55,134 nucleotides of DNA. Origin: Bacteroidales bacterium. GTDB taxonomy: Bacteria; Bacteroidota; Bacteroidia; Bacteroidales; UBA932. Every line of letters begins with the position of its first letter. Within the stretch, counting starts at the first letter, position 1. The position numbers and the translations under genes are program-made. The DNA lies in assembly GCA_017446775.1 (NCBI GenBank), contig JAFSQE010000006.1, positions 1 to 55,134 of the forward strand, read 5' to 3'. The notes beneath the pieces were generated by a model. The model did not search any database. It was given only the letters and a program-made list of their open reading frames with translations, and was not told the origin of the DNA. Below, in pieces: positions 1 through 7,623 of the stretch.

Positions 1-296
1 CTGCCAAAAGGGAGCCCCGCCCGGCGATGGGTACCCGCAGCGATGCTGCCAAAAGGGAGCCCCGCCCGGCGATGGGTACCCGCAGCGATGCTGCCAAAAG
101 GGAGCCCCGCCCGGCGATGGGTACCGGCACCGACGTGGGTAAGAGGAAACTCCACCCAGTGATGGGTACCGGCAGCGATGCTGCCAAAAGGGAGCCCCGC
201 CCGGCGATGGGTACCCGCAGCGATGCTGCCAAAAGGGAGCCCCGCCCGGCGATGGGTACCCGCAGCGACGTGGGTAAGAGGGAACTCCACCCAGTG
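1..296 (+). repeat. 45-bp in-frame tandem repeat array at the 5' end of cobQ
   Basis: Six complete 45-bp units start at 27, 72, 117, 162, 207 and 252, and a partial unit fills 1-26, so the array runs past the window edge. Each unit is 15 codons starting with ATG. There are two types: A (MGTRSDAAKREPRPA) and B (MGTRSDVGKRELHPV). The order is (A)-A-A-B-A-A-B, which makes two 135-bp higher-order units (27-161 and 162-296). Type B closely resembles the true cobQ start that follows at 297, LHPVMFAGTGSDVGKS, so the array looks like serial duplication of cobQ's own P-loop region. All units keep the cobQ frame and no stop codon interrupts them. Confidence 0.95.
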
Positions 297-1841
297 ATGT
301 TTGCCGGCACCGGCAGCGACGTGGGCAAGAGCGTGCTTGCCACCGCCCTGTGCCGCATCCTTAATCAGGACGGATACTCCCCCGCCCCGTTCAAGGCACA
401 GAACATGGCGCTAAACTCTTTTGCGACCCCGGACGGCCTGGAGATTGGACGGGCGCAGGCGGTGCAGGCCGAGGCGGCAGGACTCGCGCCTCACACCGAT
501 ATGAACCCTCTGCTGCTCAAGCCCCAGAGCGACCACACCTCGCAGGTGGTGCTGGACGGCAAACCCATAGGCAACCGCGACGCTTACGACTATTTCCGCA
601 AACAGGGGCGCGAAGAGCTGCGACAGGCTGTGTTTGCGGCCTTCGACCGGCTGAGCGCCTGCCACAACCCCATAGTGATGGAGGGTGCCGGGAGCCTGGC
701 AGAGATAAATCTGCGCGACAGCGACCTGGTCAACGTCCCGATGGCCCGCTATGCCGATGCCGACATAATCCTTGTGGGCGACATCGACCGCGGCGGCGTA
801 TTTGCAAGTGTGTACGGTTCGCTGATGCTGCTCCCGCCGGAGGACCGCGCCCTTGTAAAGGGCATCATAATCAATAAGTTCCGCGGCGACTTACGGCTGT
901 TCGACGATGGACGCCGTATGCTGGAGGAGCTTTGCGGCATCCCGGTGCTGGGCGTCGTGCCTGTCTTTACCGACATCCACATAGAAGAGGAAGATTCCGT
1001 GGCGCTGGCGGCAAAATCGACCGCTGCGGAGCGGGGTAAGATCAACGTGGCGGTGGTACTGCTGCGCCATATCAGCAATTTTACCGACTTCGATGCCCTG
1101 GAGCGCGACCCCCGCGTGCATCTTTTTTACACCGGCAGCGCAGAAGAAATTGCCAAGGCGGACATCATAATCCTGCCGGGCAGCAAGAGCACCATAGACG
1201 ACCTTTACCACCTTCGCAAGAGCGGTCTGGCGCAGGCGATTCTGCGTGCCCGCCGCGACGGAGCCACGGTGCTTGGTATCTGCGGCGGCTACCAGATGAT
1301 GGGGCGCATGATCTGCGACCCGCACCGCACAGAGGGCGAGATTGAGAGGATGCCGGGGCTGGGGCTGCTGCCCGTGGAGACCGAAATGCTGCCGGAAAAG
1401 GTCACCCGCCAGGTGCGATTCACTATGGCCGGCGGCCCAGGAAATGAATACAAGCGGAGGTACGACGGCGATACCATGACCGGCAACCCAGAAAATGAAT
1501 TCAAGCGGGTAAACGGCAGCGCCACGATGACCGGTTACGAAATCCACATGGGCGAAAGCCGGCCTGCTGATGGAGCGAGCGCTGCGCCGCTTAACATGAT
1601 TGAAGGCGGGCAGGCAGACGGCTGCTACGTGGACGACAAGTGCATGGGGACCTACATCCACGGCATACTGGACAACCCCGCGTTTGTGGAGAGACTGCTG
1701 ACCCCACATTCCGGCAAGGTGAACACCGACGCCCCGACAGAGGGCTACCACACCTTCCGCGAGCGTCAGTACGACCTTCTGGCGGACCACTTCCGCAAAT
1801 ATGTTGATATGGACCTGCTTTACAAGATACTCGGGCGATGA
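27..1841 (+). CDS. cobQ: Cobyric acid synthase CobQ with repeat-derived N-terminal extension
   Basis: Glutamine-dependent amidase that converts adenosylcobyrinic acid a,c-diamide to cobyric acid in the cytoplasm. The conserved protein starts near 252-297. Counting from the Met at 297 (514 residues), the P-loop GTGSDVGKS is at residues 4-12, followed by the ATPase domain and a class I glutamine amidotransferase domain with nucleophile Cys329 in GICGGYQMMG and His455 in GTYIHGIL. The length from 297 is near the family norm apart from a 34-residue repeat insert before the YEIHMG motif. Upstream of 297 are 90 or more residues encoded by the tandem array, and the frame stays open to the window edge, so the real start is unknown: it could be a repeat ATG, 252, 297 or lie outside. 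It overlaps the next gene by ATGA. Confidence 0.93.
   Translation: MGTRSDAAKREPRPAMGTRSDAAKREPRPAMGTGTDVGKRKLHPVMGTGSDAAKREPRPAMGTRSDAAKREPRPAMGTRSDVGKRELHPVMFAGTGSDVGKSVLATALCRILNQDGYSPAPFKAQNMALNSFATPDGLEIGRAQAVQAEAAGLAPHTDMNPLLLKPQSDHTSQVVLDGKPIGNRDAYDYFRKQGREELRQAVFAAFDRLSACHNPIVMEGAGSLAEINLRDSDLVNVPMARYADADIILVGDIDRGGVFASVYGSLMLLPPEDRALVKGIIINKFRGDLRLFDDGRRMLEELCGIPVLGVVPVFTDIHIEEEDSVALAAKSTAAERGKINVAVVLLRHISNFTDFDALERDPRVHLFYTGSAEEIAKADIIILPGSKSTIDDLYHLRKSGLAQAILRARRDGATVLGICGGYQMMGRMICDPHRTEGEIERMPGLGLLPVETEMLPEKVTRQVRFTMAGGPGNEYKRRYDGDTMTGNPENEFKRVNGSATMTGYEIHMGESRPADGASAAPLNMIEGGQADGCYVDDKCMGTYIHGILDNPAFVERLLTPHSGKVNTDAPTEGYHTFRERQYDLLADHFRKYVDMDLLYKILGR
1425..1526 (+). repeat. 51-bp in-frame duplication inside cobQ
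   Basis: Two diverged 17-codon units (1425-1475 and 1476-1526) both begin with Met-Ala/Thr-Gly and share the core GNEYKR / ENEFKR. A third partial start (MTG) leads into the conserved YEIHMG motif at 1527. Most CobQ proteins have a short loop here, so this looks like a local expansion of the loop in the amidotransferase domain. Confidence 0.8.
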
Positions 1842-2968
1842 TAGTTGGGCACGGCGACGATCTTTGGCGGTTCGGGCGGGCGATTGTGGCCAATTTCAGC
1901 TCGAATGTGTATGGCGGCGTGGATCTGACGGCGCTCAAAGAGCACCTGTCCCACCATATGGAAGCTATTTCGCACTATCCGGAGCCGGAACCGTACACTC
2001 TGGAGAAGGCACTGGCCGCACTGCACGGGATTGACCCCGAATGCGTCTGCGCAACCAGCGGCGCCACGGAGGCGATATACCTGATTGCGCTGGCATGGCG
2101 CGGAGCCCGCTCCACTATTCTCCAACCCACTTTCAGCGAATATGCCGACGCCTGCCGCCTGCACGGGCATAGCGTCGCCGGGATAACGGAGCCCCTCTGT
2201 CAAGCCGTGCGCAACGGGACTCTGACCGGGGGCGACGAAACTCTTGCCATAGGTAACGAGAGTCCTGCCGGAGGTGACGAAACTCTTGCCGGAAGTGACA
2301 GACCCGACCTGTTCTGGCTCTGCAACCCCAACAACCCAGACGGCCGTGTGATACCAAAAGGGCAACTGAAGGCGCGGATAGCAAGCAATCCCGACACCAT
2401 ATTTGTAATAGACCAGTCCTACGGATTCTTTACAGAAGATCCTCTGCTCACGCCCACCGAGGCAATTGCCGCCGGGAATGTGCTGCAACTGCACTCCATG
2501 ACCAAGCGCTATGCGATGCCGGGGCTGCGACTGGGATACGTCACCGGCGCAAGGGCACTCATAGAGCGCATTAGAAATGTCCGCATGCCCTGGAGCGTGA
2601 ACGCCCTGGCGATAGAGGCGGGCTTGTATCTGGCAAACAACCCTGACACCGCCCCCATTGACAAACCGGCCCTGCTGAAAGAGGCGCAAAGGCTCCGCAA
2701 CGCCCTTGGCTCGCTGCCCGGCATCAGAGTAGAGCCCACCAGGACACACTTCATGCTCTGCCACCTTGAGCCTGTCACCGACGCCGACCAACAAACCAGG
2801 CAAGGCACCGCCGCCAGTCTCAAGCAATATCTGGCCCGGGAGCACGGCCTGCTGATACGCGACGCCTCCAACTTCGAGGGGCTCACCGCCGGCCATTTCC
2901 GCATCGCCGCACAGACCCCGAAAGAGAACGACCTGCTCATAAACGCAATCCGCGAATACCTCAAATGA
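1838..2968 (+). CDS. cobD: Threonine-phosphate decarboxylase-like aminotransferase (CobD/CobC type)
   Basis: PLP-dependent fold-type I enzyme of 376 residues. By family and context it probably makes (R)-1-aminopropan-2-ol phosphate from threonine phosphate for the nucleotide-loop arm of cobalamin. Visible motifs are the substrate-side CNPNNPDG (Asn163 region) and the PLP lysine Lys223 in SMTKRYAMPGLRLGY. The start is ATG 1838, which overlaps the cobQ stop as ATGA; the stop overlaps cbiB in the same way, so the three genes are probably translationally coupled. Residues 128-155 are a four-fold 7-residue repeat just before the NPNNP strand, absent from typical family members. A histidinol-phosphate aminotransferase is the main alternative, but the neighbours argue for the cobalamin role. 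Confidence 0.85.
   Translation: MIVGHGDDLWRFGRAIVANFSSNVYGGVDLTALKEHLSHHMEAISHYPEPEPYTLEKALAALHGIDPECVCATSGATEAIYLIALAWRGARSTILQPTFSEYADACRLHGHSVAGITEPLCQAVRNGTLTGGDETLAIGNESPAGGDETLAGSDRPDLFWLCNPNNPDGRVIPKGQLKARIASNPDTIFVIDQSYGFFTEDPLLTPTEAIAAGNVLQLHSMTKRYAMPGLRLGYVTGARALIERIRNVRMPWSVNALAIEAGLYLANNPDTAPIDKPALLKEAQRLRNALGSLPGIRVEPTRTHFMLCHLEPVTDADQQTRQGTAASLKQYLAREHGLLIRDASNFEGLTAGHFRIAAQTPKENDLLINAIREYLK
2219..2302 (+). repeat. Four 21-bp in-frame repeats inside cobD
   Basis: Units at 2219, 2240, 2261 and 2282 encode TLTGGDE, TLAIGNE, SPAGGDE and TLAGSDR. They sit in a loop immediately before the DLFWLCNPNNPDG strand, and every unit is a multiple of three bases. Confidence 0.88.
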
Positions 2969-3915
2969 CCCGCATAATCTCAACTCTGGCCGGCTGGCTG
3001 ATGGACGTGCTCTTTGGCGACCCCGCAAGGCTCCCCCATCCCATCGTGGGGTTCGGCAAGCTGATTGCCGCGGGCGAGAAGGCTCTCAACAGAGGCAAAC
3101 ACCGCCGCCTCAAAGGGGCGCTGCTGGCCATCGTCCTTATCGCCGCCACCGCCGCCGCCACCTGGGGCGCTATGTATGGCTTGCAACTGCTGGGCGAAAG
3201 AATCGGAGCAGGAATATGGCTCAGACGCGCCGCAGAGGCCATCCTGATATTCTTCTGCCTGGCCGGCACGACGCTAATCAAAGAGGTGCGCGCGGTATTC
3301 AAAGCGGTAGACCGCAGCCTGGAAGAGGGGCGCAGGCAGGTGGCCCGCATCGTGGGGCGAGACACCGCCAACCTCACCGCCCAGGAGGTGCGTACCGCCG
3401 CCCTGGAAACCCTTGCAGAGAACCTCAACGACGGCGTAATCGCCCCCCTCTTCTGGCTGGCACTGCTTGGTGTGCCTGGGATGATGACATACAAGATGAT
3501 AAACACGCTGGATTCCATGCTGGGCTACCGCAACGAACGGTATATCGATTTCGGGCGCTTTTCTGCCAGGACCGACGATGTCGCGGGCTGGATTCCCTCC
3601 CGCCTGACCGCCTTGCTGATGCTGCTCACATCCGGCAGGCTAAATCTGATAAAAACCGTCCACAGGAATGGCTGCAAGCATCTCAGCCCCAACTCGGGCC
3701 ATCCCGAGGCAGCGCTGGCTGCGATTCTGGACTGCCGCTTTGGCGGGCCGCACGACTACTTTGGGCAGGAGGTGGTAAAACCCTTCATCGGCGACAACGA
3801 CCGCCCGCTGACGACCGCCGACATGGAGGTCGCCACAGCCATAAACCGGTTTTCAGAAATCGTGATGGTGTCGCTGGTATGTCTGACCCAGCTTCTTACT
3901 CCATTATTCTTATAA
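2965..3915 (+). CDS. cbiB: Adenosylcobinamide-phosphate synthase CbiB
   Basis: Integral inner-membrane enzyme that joins aminopropanol (phosphate) to adenosylcobyric acid. The protein has 316 residues, about the usual length. Family hallmarks are visible: the N-terminal DVLFGDP..HPIV, ETLAENLNDGVIAPLFW in the middle, YRNERYIDFGRFSARTDD and NSGHPEAA. Hydrophobic segments lie near residues 45-65, 90-105, 155-170, 205-220 and at the C-terminus. It is the third gene of the cobQ operon, starting inside the previous stop codon. Its 3' end overlaps the convergent lipoprotein gene by 20 bp. Confidence 0.93.
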   Translation: MTRIISTLAGWLMDVLFGDPARLPHPIVGFGKLIAAGEKALNRGKHRRLKGALLAIVLIAATAAATWGAMYGLQLLGERIGAGIWLRRAAEAILIFFCLAGTTLIKEVRAVFKAVDRSLEEGRRQVARIVGRDTANLTAQEVRTAALETLAENLNDGVIAPLFWLALLGVPGMMTYKMINTLDSMLGYRNERYIDFGRFSARTDDVAGWIPSRLTALLMLLTSGRLNLIKTVHRNGCKHLSPNSGHPEAALAAILDCRFGGPHDYFGQEVVKPFIGDNDRPLTTADMEVATAINRFSEIVMVSLVCLTQLLTPLFL

Positions 3916-5170
3916 GGTCGAAGCAGAAGCCGCGGGAGAGTTTTACCCCCGGACTCACAGTGCCGGTAGCCTTGTCGTAGATATACACCTGCGGATATTC
4001 GTCCTCGCCGTCGCCCTCGGTGACACCGATGTAGGCATATTTGGAATCCACCGCGGTACGCTGGGAATAGCGACCGCTGCAATAGCGTAGGGGGGTTCCG
4101 TTACAGCTCACCCGCTCGCGCTGGCAGGTCTTCGTATCTATAAGGGTGTAGAAATGGCTCCGGCTGTCTATCTTGGTGCCCAGAGTCTCGTCGCGGGAAT
4201 AGGCCAGTATTTTGCCGCCGCCTACATACTGGACCGTGAGCAGTCGCCCTTCCGGATCGGGGAATCCGTTCCAGTCGGGGTCAAAGGAGGTCTTGCCAAC
4301 AGTGATGCGACGCAGTACGCCATATTTGGTACCGTCTATTGTAACCATTCCGGCAACGTACATGTTACCTGTTTCGTCGTAAGTAACCAGCGACTGCATC
4401 AGTTCGCCGTAGGCAGCGCTCACCGTCTCTTCCATCACTTTCTCCGGGACTGAGGATTCCATCGCCACTTCCATATTCAGGACATCAATAATAGCCACGC
4501 GGGTTAAGGGTTTGGCATTCTCGTCGGCAGGTTTGAGATGATATATGTAGTACAACGTACCACTGGGGGTTTGTGTGAGGATTCCGGAGGTGGAAAGCGA
4601 ACTGTAGCCACTGGAGATTTTGATATCCATGGTGCCTTCTGATATCACCGCCATGTCAGACTCCCTCAACTTGGACCAGTACACAGTCTTGTGCTCTGCA
4701 TCGGTACCCATTACCAGCAGCGTTTCTCCGTTGTCAAGCCATGCGTGGGTATACTTGCGAGGGTAATATGTGTTTGCTCCGAAAGGTCGCTCGGCATCCA
4801 CCACCACCGACTCGTTTCCAGCCTCGTCGCGCACGATGTGGAACTTTACAAAGCCGCCGGTGGCCTCCTGCGGCACCTGGTAATAATACTTGCCGCGGGT
4901 GATGCTCTCCATGGTATATTTCTGGGTGATATCTATGCCTCGGCCAGTAAACTCCACCTCGGGCTGATCTGCCTCCAGGGAGGTCACCTGCCGCACATAG
5001 GTGCCGTTTTTGTTCTGACCCATGCCGCCGTGCTTGACAGCACATACATAAAGGTCAAACACAGATGCTGCTTCAACCGGGTCCACGGGGGTCGGCTGCG
5101 GTTCGGGGTCACAAGCTGATAACAACATAAGCGCTGTCAATATCAGACAAAAACTGTTAATTCTCTTCAT
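3896..5170 (-). CDS. DUF4374-like lipoprotein
   Basis: A 424-residue lipoprotein. The signal peptide ends in the lipobox LLSAC, followed by an acidic, proline-rich tether. The rest is beta-rich with repeated G-x-LY / YVGGG-type blades, and in my judgement it belongs with the DUF4374 proteins of Bacteroidetes, which often neighbour TonB-dependent receptors. I chose ATG at 5170 because the hydrophobic signal begins there and a TAACTTTG -7 box lies 21 bp upstream; an upstream in-frame extension would run into the promoter and riboswitch. It diverges from btuB, so a surface or periplasmic accessory role in corrinoid capture is possible, but that is inference. Confidence 0.75.
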   Translation of the reverse strand: MKRINSFCLILTALMLLSACDPEPQPTPVDPVEAASVFDLYVCAVKHGGMGQNKNGTYVRQVTSLEADQPEVEFTGRGIDITQKYTMESITRGKYYYQVPQEATGGFVKFHIVRDEAGNESVVVDAERPFGANTYYPRKYTHAWLDNGETLLVMGTDAEHKTVYWSKLRESDMAVISEGTMDIKISSGYSSLSTSGILTQTPSGTLYYIYHLKPADENAKPLTRVAIIDVLNMEVAMESSVPEKVMEETVSAAYGELMQSLVTYDETGNMYVAGMVTIDGTKYGVLRRITVGKTSFDPDWNGFPDPEGRLLTVQYVGGGKILAYSRDETLGTKIDSRSHFYTLIDTKTCQRERVSCNGTPLRYCSGRYSQRTAVDSKYAYIGVTEGDGEDEYPQVYIYDKATGTVSPGVKLSRGFCFDLIRIME

Positions 5171-5191
5171 ATTATCGGGATTATCAGACGT

Positions 5192-5217
5192 CAAAGTTAG
5201 AAAAAATACTATATTTG
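5192..5217. promoter_or_regulatory. Divergent Bacteroidetes promoters for the DUF4374 lipoprotein and btuB
   Basis: TAACTTTG reads leftward (5199 to 5192) toward the lipoprotein, and TATATTTG reads rightward (5210-5217) toward the riboswitch and btuB. Both match the Bacteroidetes -7 consensus TAnnTTTG. The rightward start of transcription should be near 5224, just before the riboswitch. Confidence 0.75.
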
Positions 5218-5226
5218 TGCGCGTTT

Positions 5227-5425
5227 TGGTAATCAGTCGGGGCACACCGCCCCTCTGATGCAAGGGAACCCGGTGAGAGTCCGGGGCTGTACCTGCAGCT
5301 GTAACCCTTTCCAAGGGTCTGACAACCAATGCCACTGGGCGCTGCACCGCCGCCTCTGATGCGGAAAATCGATGCAGAACGCCCGGGAAGGCCGTCAGAC
5401 CGGGGTAGCCAGAAGACCTGCCAAA
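5227..5425 (+). promoter_or_regulatory. Cobalamin (B12) riboswitch
   Basis: This leader has the conserved cobalamin-riboswitch landmarks in order: an AAGGGAACCCGGTGAGAGTC-type core at about 5261-5280, the CTGTACCTGCAGCTGTAA segment at 5287-5304, GCCACTGG at 5331-5338, and the 3' B12 box AGCCAGAAGACCTGCC at 5407-5422. It begins right after the btuB promoter and ends 45 bp before the btuB ATG. It should lower expression of btuB-cbiK when adenosylcobalamin is plentiful. I see no strong intrinsic terminator, so control is probably translational. Confidence 0.95.
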
Positions 5426-5469
5426 ACACATATTTATTACGCGCGTTCAGGAATAAGCGAAAAGCGGAA

Positions 5470-7623
5470 ATGAAGCAAAGATTGCTTTTGAGTTGTATTT
5501 TGCTGCTTGCGGCAAACGCCCTTGCGGCGCAGACCACTCTGCAGGACACAATCCCGGAGACCGTCGTTACGGCCACCGGTACGGAGCATCTGCTCAAGGA
5601 TGCCCCCGTGCAGACCGAGGTTGTGACGCGGCGGATGCTGGACAGCTACGGCGGACGCTCTCTGGAGGATATCCTGAGCGGCCTGACGGCCTCTTTTGCC
5701 TTCAATGAAGACGATATGGGTAGCCAGATGCAGCTGGGCGGCCTTGGCAACAGCTATATCCTGATACTGATAGACGGCAAGCGTATCCACGGCGACGTGG
5801 GCGGCGAGAACGACCTGGCGCTGATCGATCCTCAGACCATAGAGAAGATTGAGATAGTCAAGGGCGCATCCTCTGCTCTGTACGGCAGCGACGCGATTGC
5901 CGGCGTGGTGAACATCATCACCCGCAAACACCGGCAGGAAGGCCTCCTGGTAGAGAACTCCACCCGCTACGGCAGTTACAACGATATCCGCCAGCACAAC
6001 TCCGTCGGCATCAAGAGCGGCCGCTGGACATCGCTCACCAACTTCAATTACCAGCACAGCGACGGCTGGCAGAACACCTCTGTAGAGCATACCTCCAGCA
6101 GCGAGCCGCCGGTGACCGACTCCCGCAACATGACGGTTAACCGCCACACCAACGCCCAGATTGCAGAGCAGCTGACATTCGCGGCTGGCGACAATCTGGA
6201 GCTCTATCTTGGCGGCACCTGGTACGGCAAGCGGATCTATCGCCCCAGCGGCAAATACGCCCACTACGACGTGCACACTTACGATTTGCAGTACCGCAAC
6301 GCATCGGCCTCCGCGGGCGGCAAGTGGAAGGTGAACGCAACCGATGTGGTGACTTTTGACCTTGACTGGAACCGCCACGCCTATATGTACTATTTTACGG
6401 CGACCACTCTGGTAGAGGATTACGAACTTAGCAAGGGAACCCTCTACTACCCGTATTACCCCTATCTGCCCGACCAGACGCAGATGCAGAGTGACCAGCG
6501 GCGCACCATGGCCAGCGTGAAGGGGATCTTCCACCTGCCGGCCGGCAACCTGCTCAGCGCCGGTGCCGAATACCGTTACGACTGGCTTTACTCCCCCACC
6601 CGCGTTGAGGGGAACATTGTGAGCGACTGGACGGCGGCGGTATATGCCCAGGACGAATGGAGCCACGATTTTGATGCGAGCCACAGCATGCATCTGGCGG
6701 CTGGGACGCGCCTGACCTGGAACGGCGCCTTCGGCGTGAAACTCACCCCCAAGGCCTCCGCAATGCTGGCGCTGGGTCTCCCCTGGCGCATCAGGCTTAA
6801 CTGGAGCCAGGGCTTCAAGACCCCGACCCCCAAGGAGCTGCATTACCGTTATATTCGGCAGATGAGCGGCACCTACCTCTATCTGGGCAACCAGAGCCTG
6901 AGGCCTCAGACCAGCAACTACTTCTCGCTGGGCGGCGAATACAACCGCGCCGGGCTTAACATCACATTGACTGGCTATTACAATATGGTGAAGGATATGA
7001 TTACCCTGGTCACCATCCCCAACTATGAGGCGCCGGCAGAGTATATAATCCAATACGACCCCTACCGCGTACGGCAGTATGCCAACATAGACGACGCCCG
7101 CACCATGGGCATCGACCTCAACGCGCGCTACACTACCGGCGAATGGTCGTTTGGCCTGGGTTACAGCTATCTGGACACCGACGCCAACCAGTACGACAGC
7201 GACCACGACAGGATGAAGAAGGTCACAATAGACGGCACCGCACACCACCGCGGCAACTGCTTTACCAGCTGGAACCACCGTTTTTCTCCCGGATACCGCC
7301 TTGGAGCAGGTCTCTACGGCCGCGTGTCCTCTACCCGCTACTACCAGATAGACGGCAACGGAAAAGGATATCAGATATGGCGCATCGCCACCAACCACGA
7401 CTTTGACTTTATTCCCAGCACAGACTGCCGCCTGGAAGCCGGTGTGGACAATATCTTCAACTATGTTGACCGCACCCCCCACGGGCTGCACCTGGGCACC
7501 ACGACCCCCGGCACAACTGTATATGTGGCGCTGACCCTCCGCTTCAAGAGCGGCAAGAAAATAGGCAAATTCTACAATACCATAAACAATAACATCAATT
7601 CAAATCAAAATGAGCAGAATTAG
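5470..7623 (+). CDS. btuB: BtuB-like TonB-dependent outer-membrane corrinoid receptor
   Basis: A 717-residue outer-membrane beta-barrel. It has a signal peptide (hydrophobic stretch ending ANALAAQT), a TonB-box-like PETVVTATG, a plug domain with the conserved VEIVKGASSALYGSDAIAGVVNIIT, then a long barrel ending with an aromatic-rich strand (YVALTLRF). ATG 5470 is chosen because the signal peptide starts there and upstream codons fall in the riboswitch. Control by the B12 riboswitch and the downstream cobaltochelatase identify the cargo as cobalamin or a precursor. The last 14 bases overlap cbiK, indicating coupled translation. Confidence 0.92.
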   Translation: MKQRLLLSCILLLAANALAAQTTLQDTIPETVVTATGTEHLLKDAPVQTEVVTRRMLDSYGGRSLEDILSGLTASFAFNEDDMGSQMQLGGLGNSYILILIDGKRIHGDVGGENDLALIDPQTIEKIEIVKGASSALYGSDAIAGVVNIITRKHRQEGLLVENSTRYGSYNDIRQHNSVGIKSGRWTSLTNFNYQHSDGWQNTSVEHTSSSEPPVTDSRNMTVNRHTNAQIAEQLTFAAGDNLELYLGGTWYGKRIYRPSGKYAHYDVHTYDLQYRNASASAGGKWKVNATDVVTFDLDWNRHAYMYYFTATTLVEDYELSKGTLYYPYYPYLPDQTQMQSDQRRTMASVKGIFHLPAGNLLSAGAEYRYDWLYSPTRVEGNIVSDWTAAVYAQDEWSHDFDASHSMHLAAGTRLTWNGAFGVKLTPKASAMLALGLPWRIRLNWSQGFKTPTPKELHYRYIRQMSGTYLYLGNQSLRPQTSNYFSLGGEYNRAGLNITLTGYYNMVKDMITLVTIPNYEAPAEYIIQYDPYRVRQYANIDDARTMGIDLNARYTTGEWSFGLGYSYLDTDANQYDSDHDRMKKVTIDGTAHHRGNCFTSWNHRFSPGYRLGAGLYGRVSSTRYYQIDGNGKGYQIWRIATNHDFDFIPSTDCRLEAGVDNIFNYVDRTPHGLHLGTTTPGTTVYVALTLRFKSGKKIGKFYNTINNNINSNQNEQN

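Noticed and set aside
1-296. Possible CRISPR array or recombination site
   Set aside because: Units are contiguous, with no unique spacers between them, and they are in frame with cobQ; it is a coding minisatellite.
5171-5431. In-frame upstream extension of the DUF4374 lipoprotein to 5431
   Set aside because: It would put the lipobox signal in the middle of the protein and run through the promoter and riboswitch.
5437-7491. Long minus-strand open frame (684 residues) inside btuB
   Set aside because: It is a composition-driven shadow of the GC-rich plus-strand receptor gene, with no domain pattern and no promoter; btuB on the plus strand is certain.
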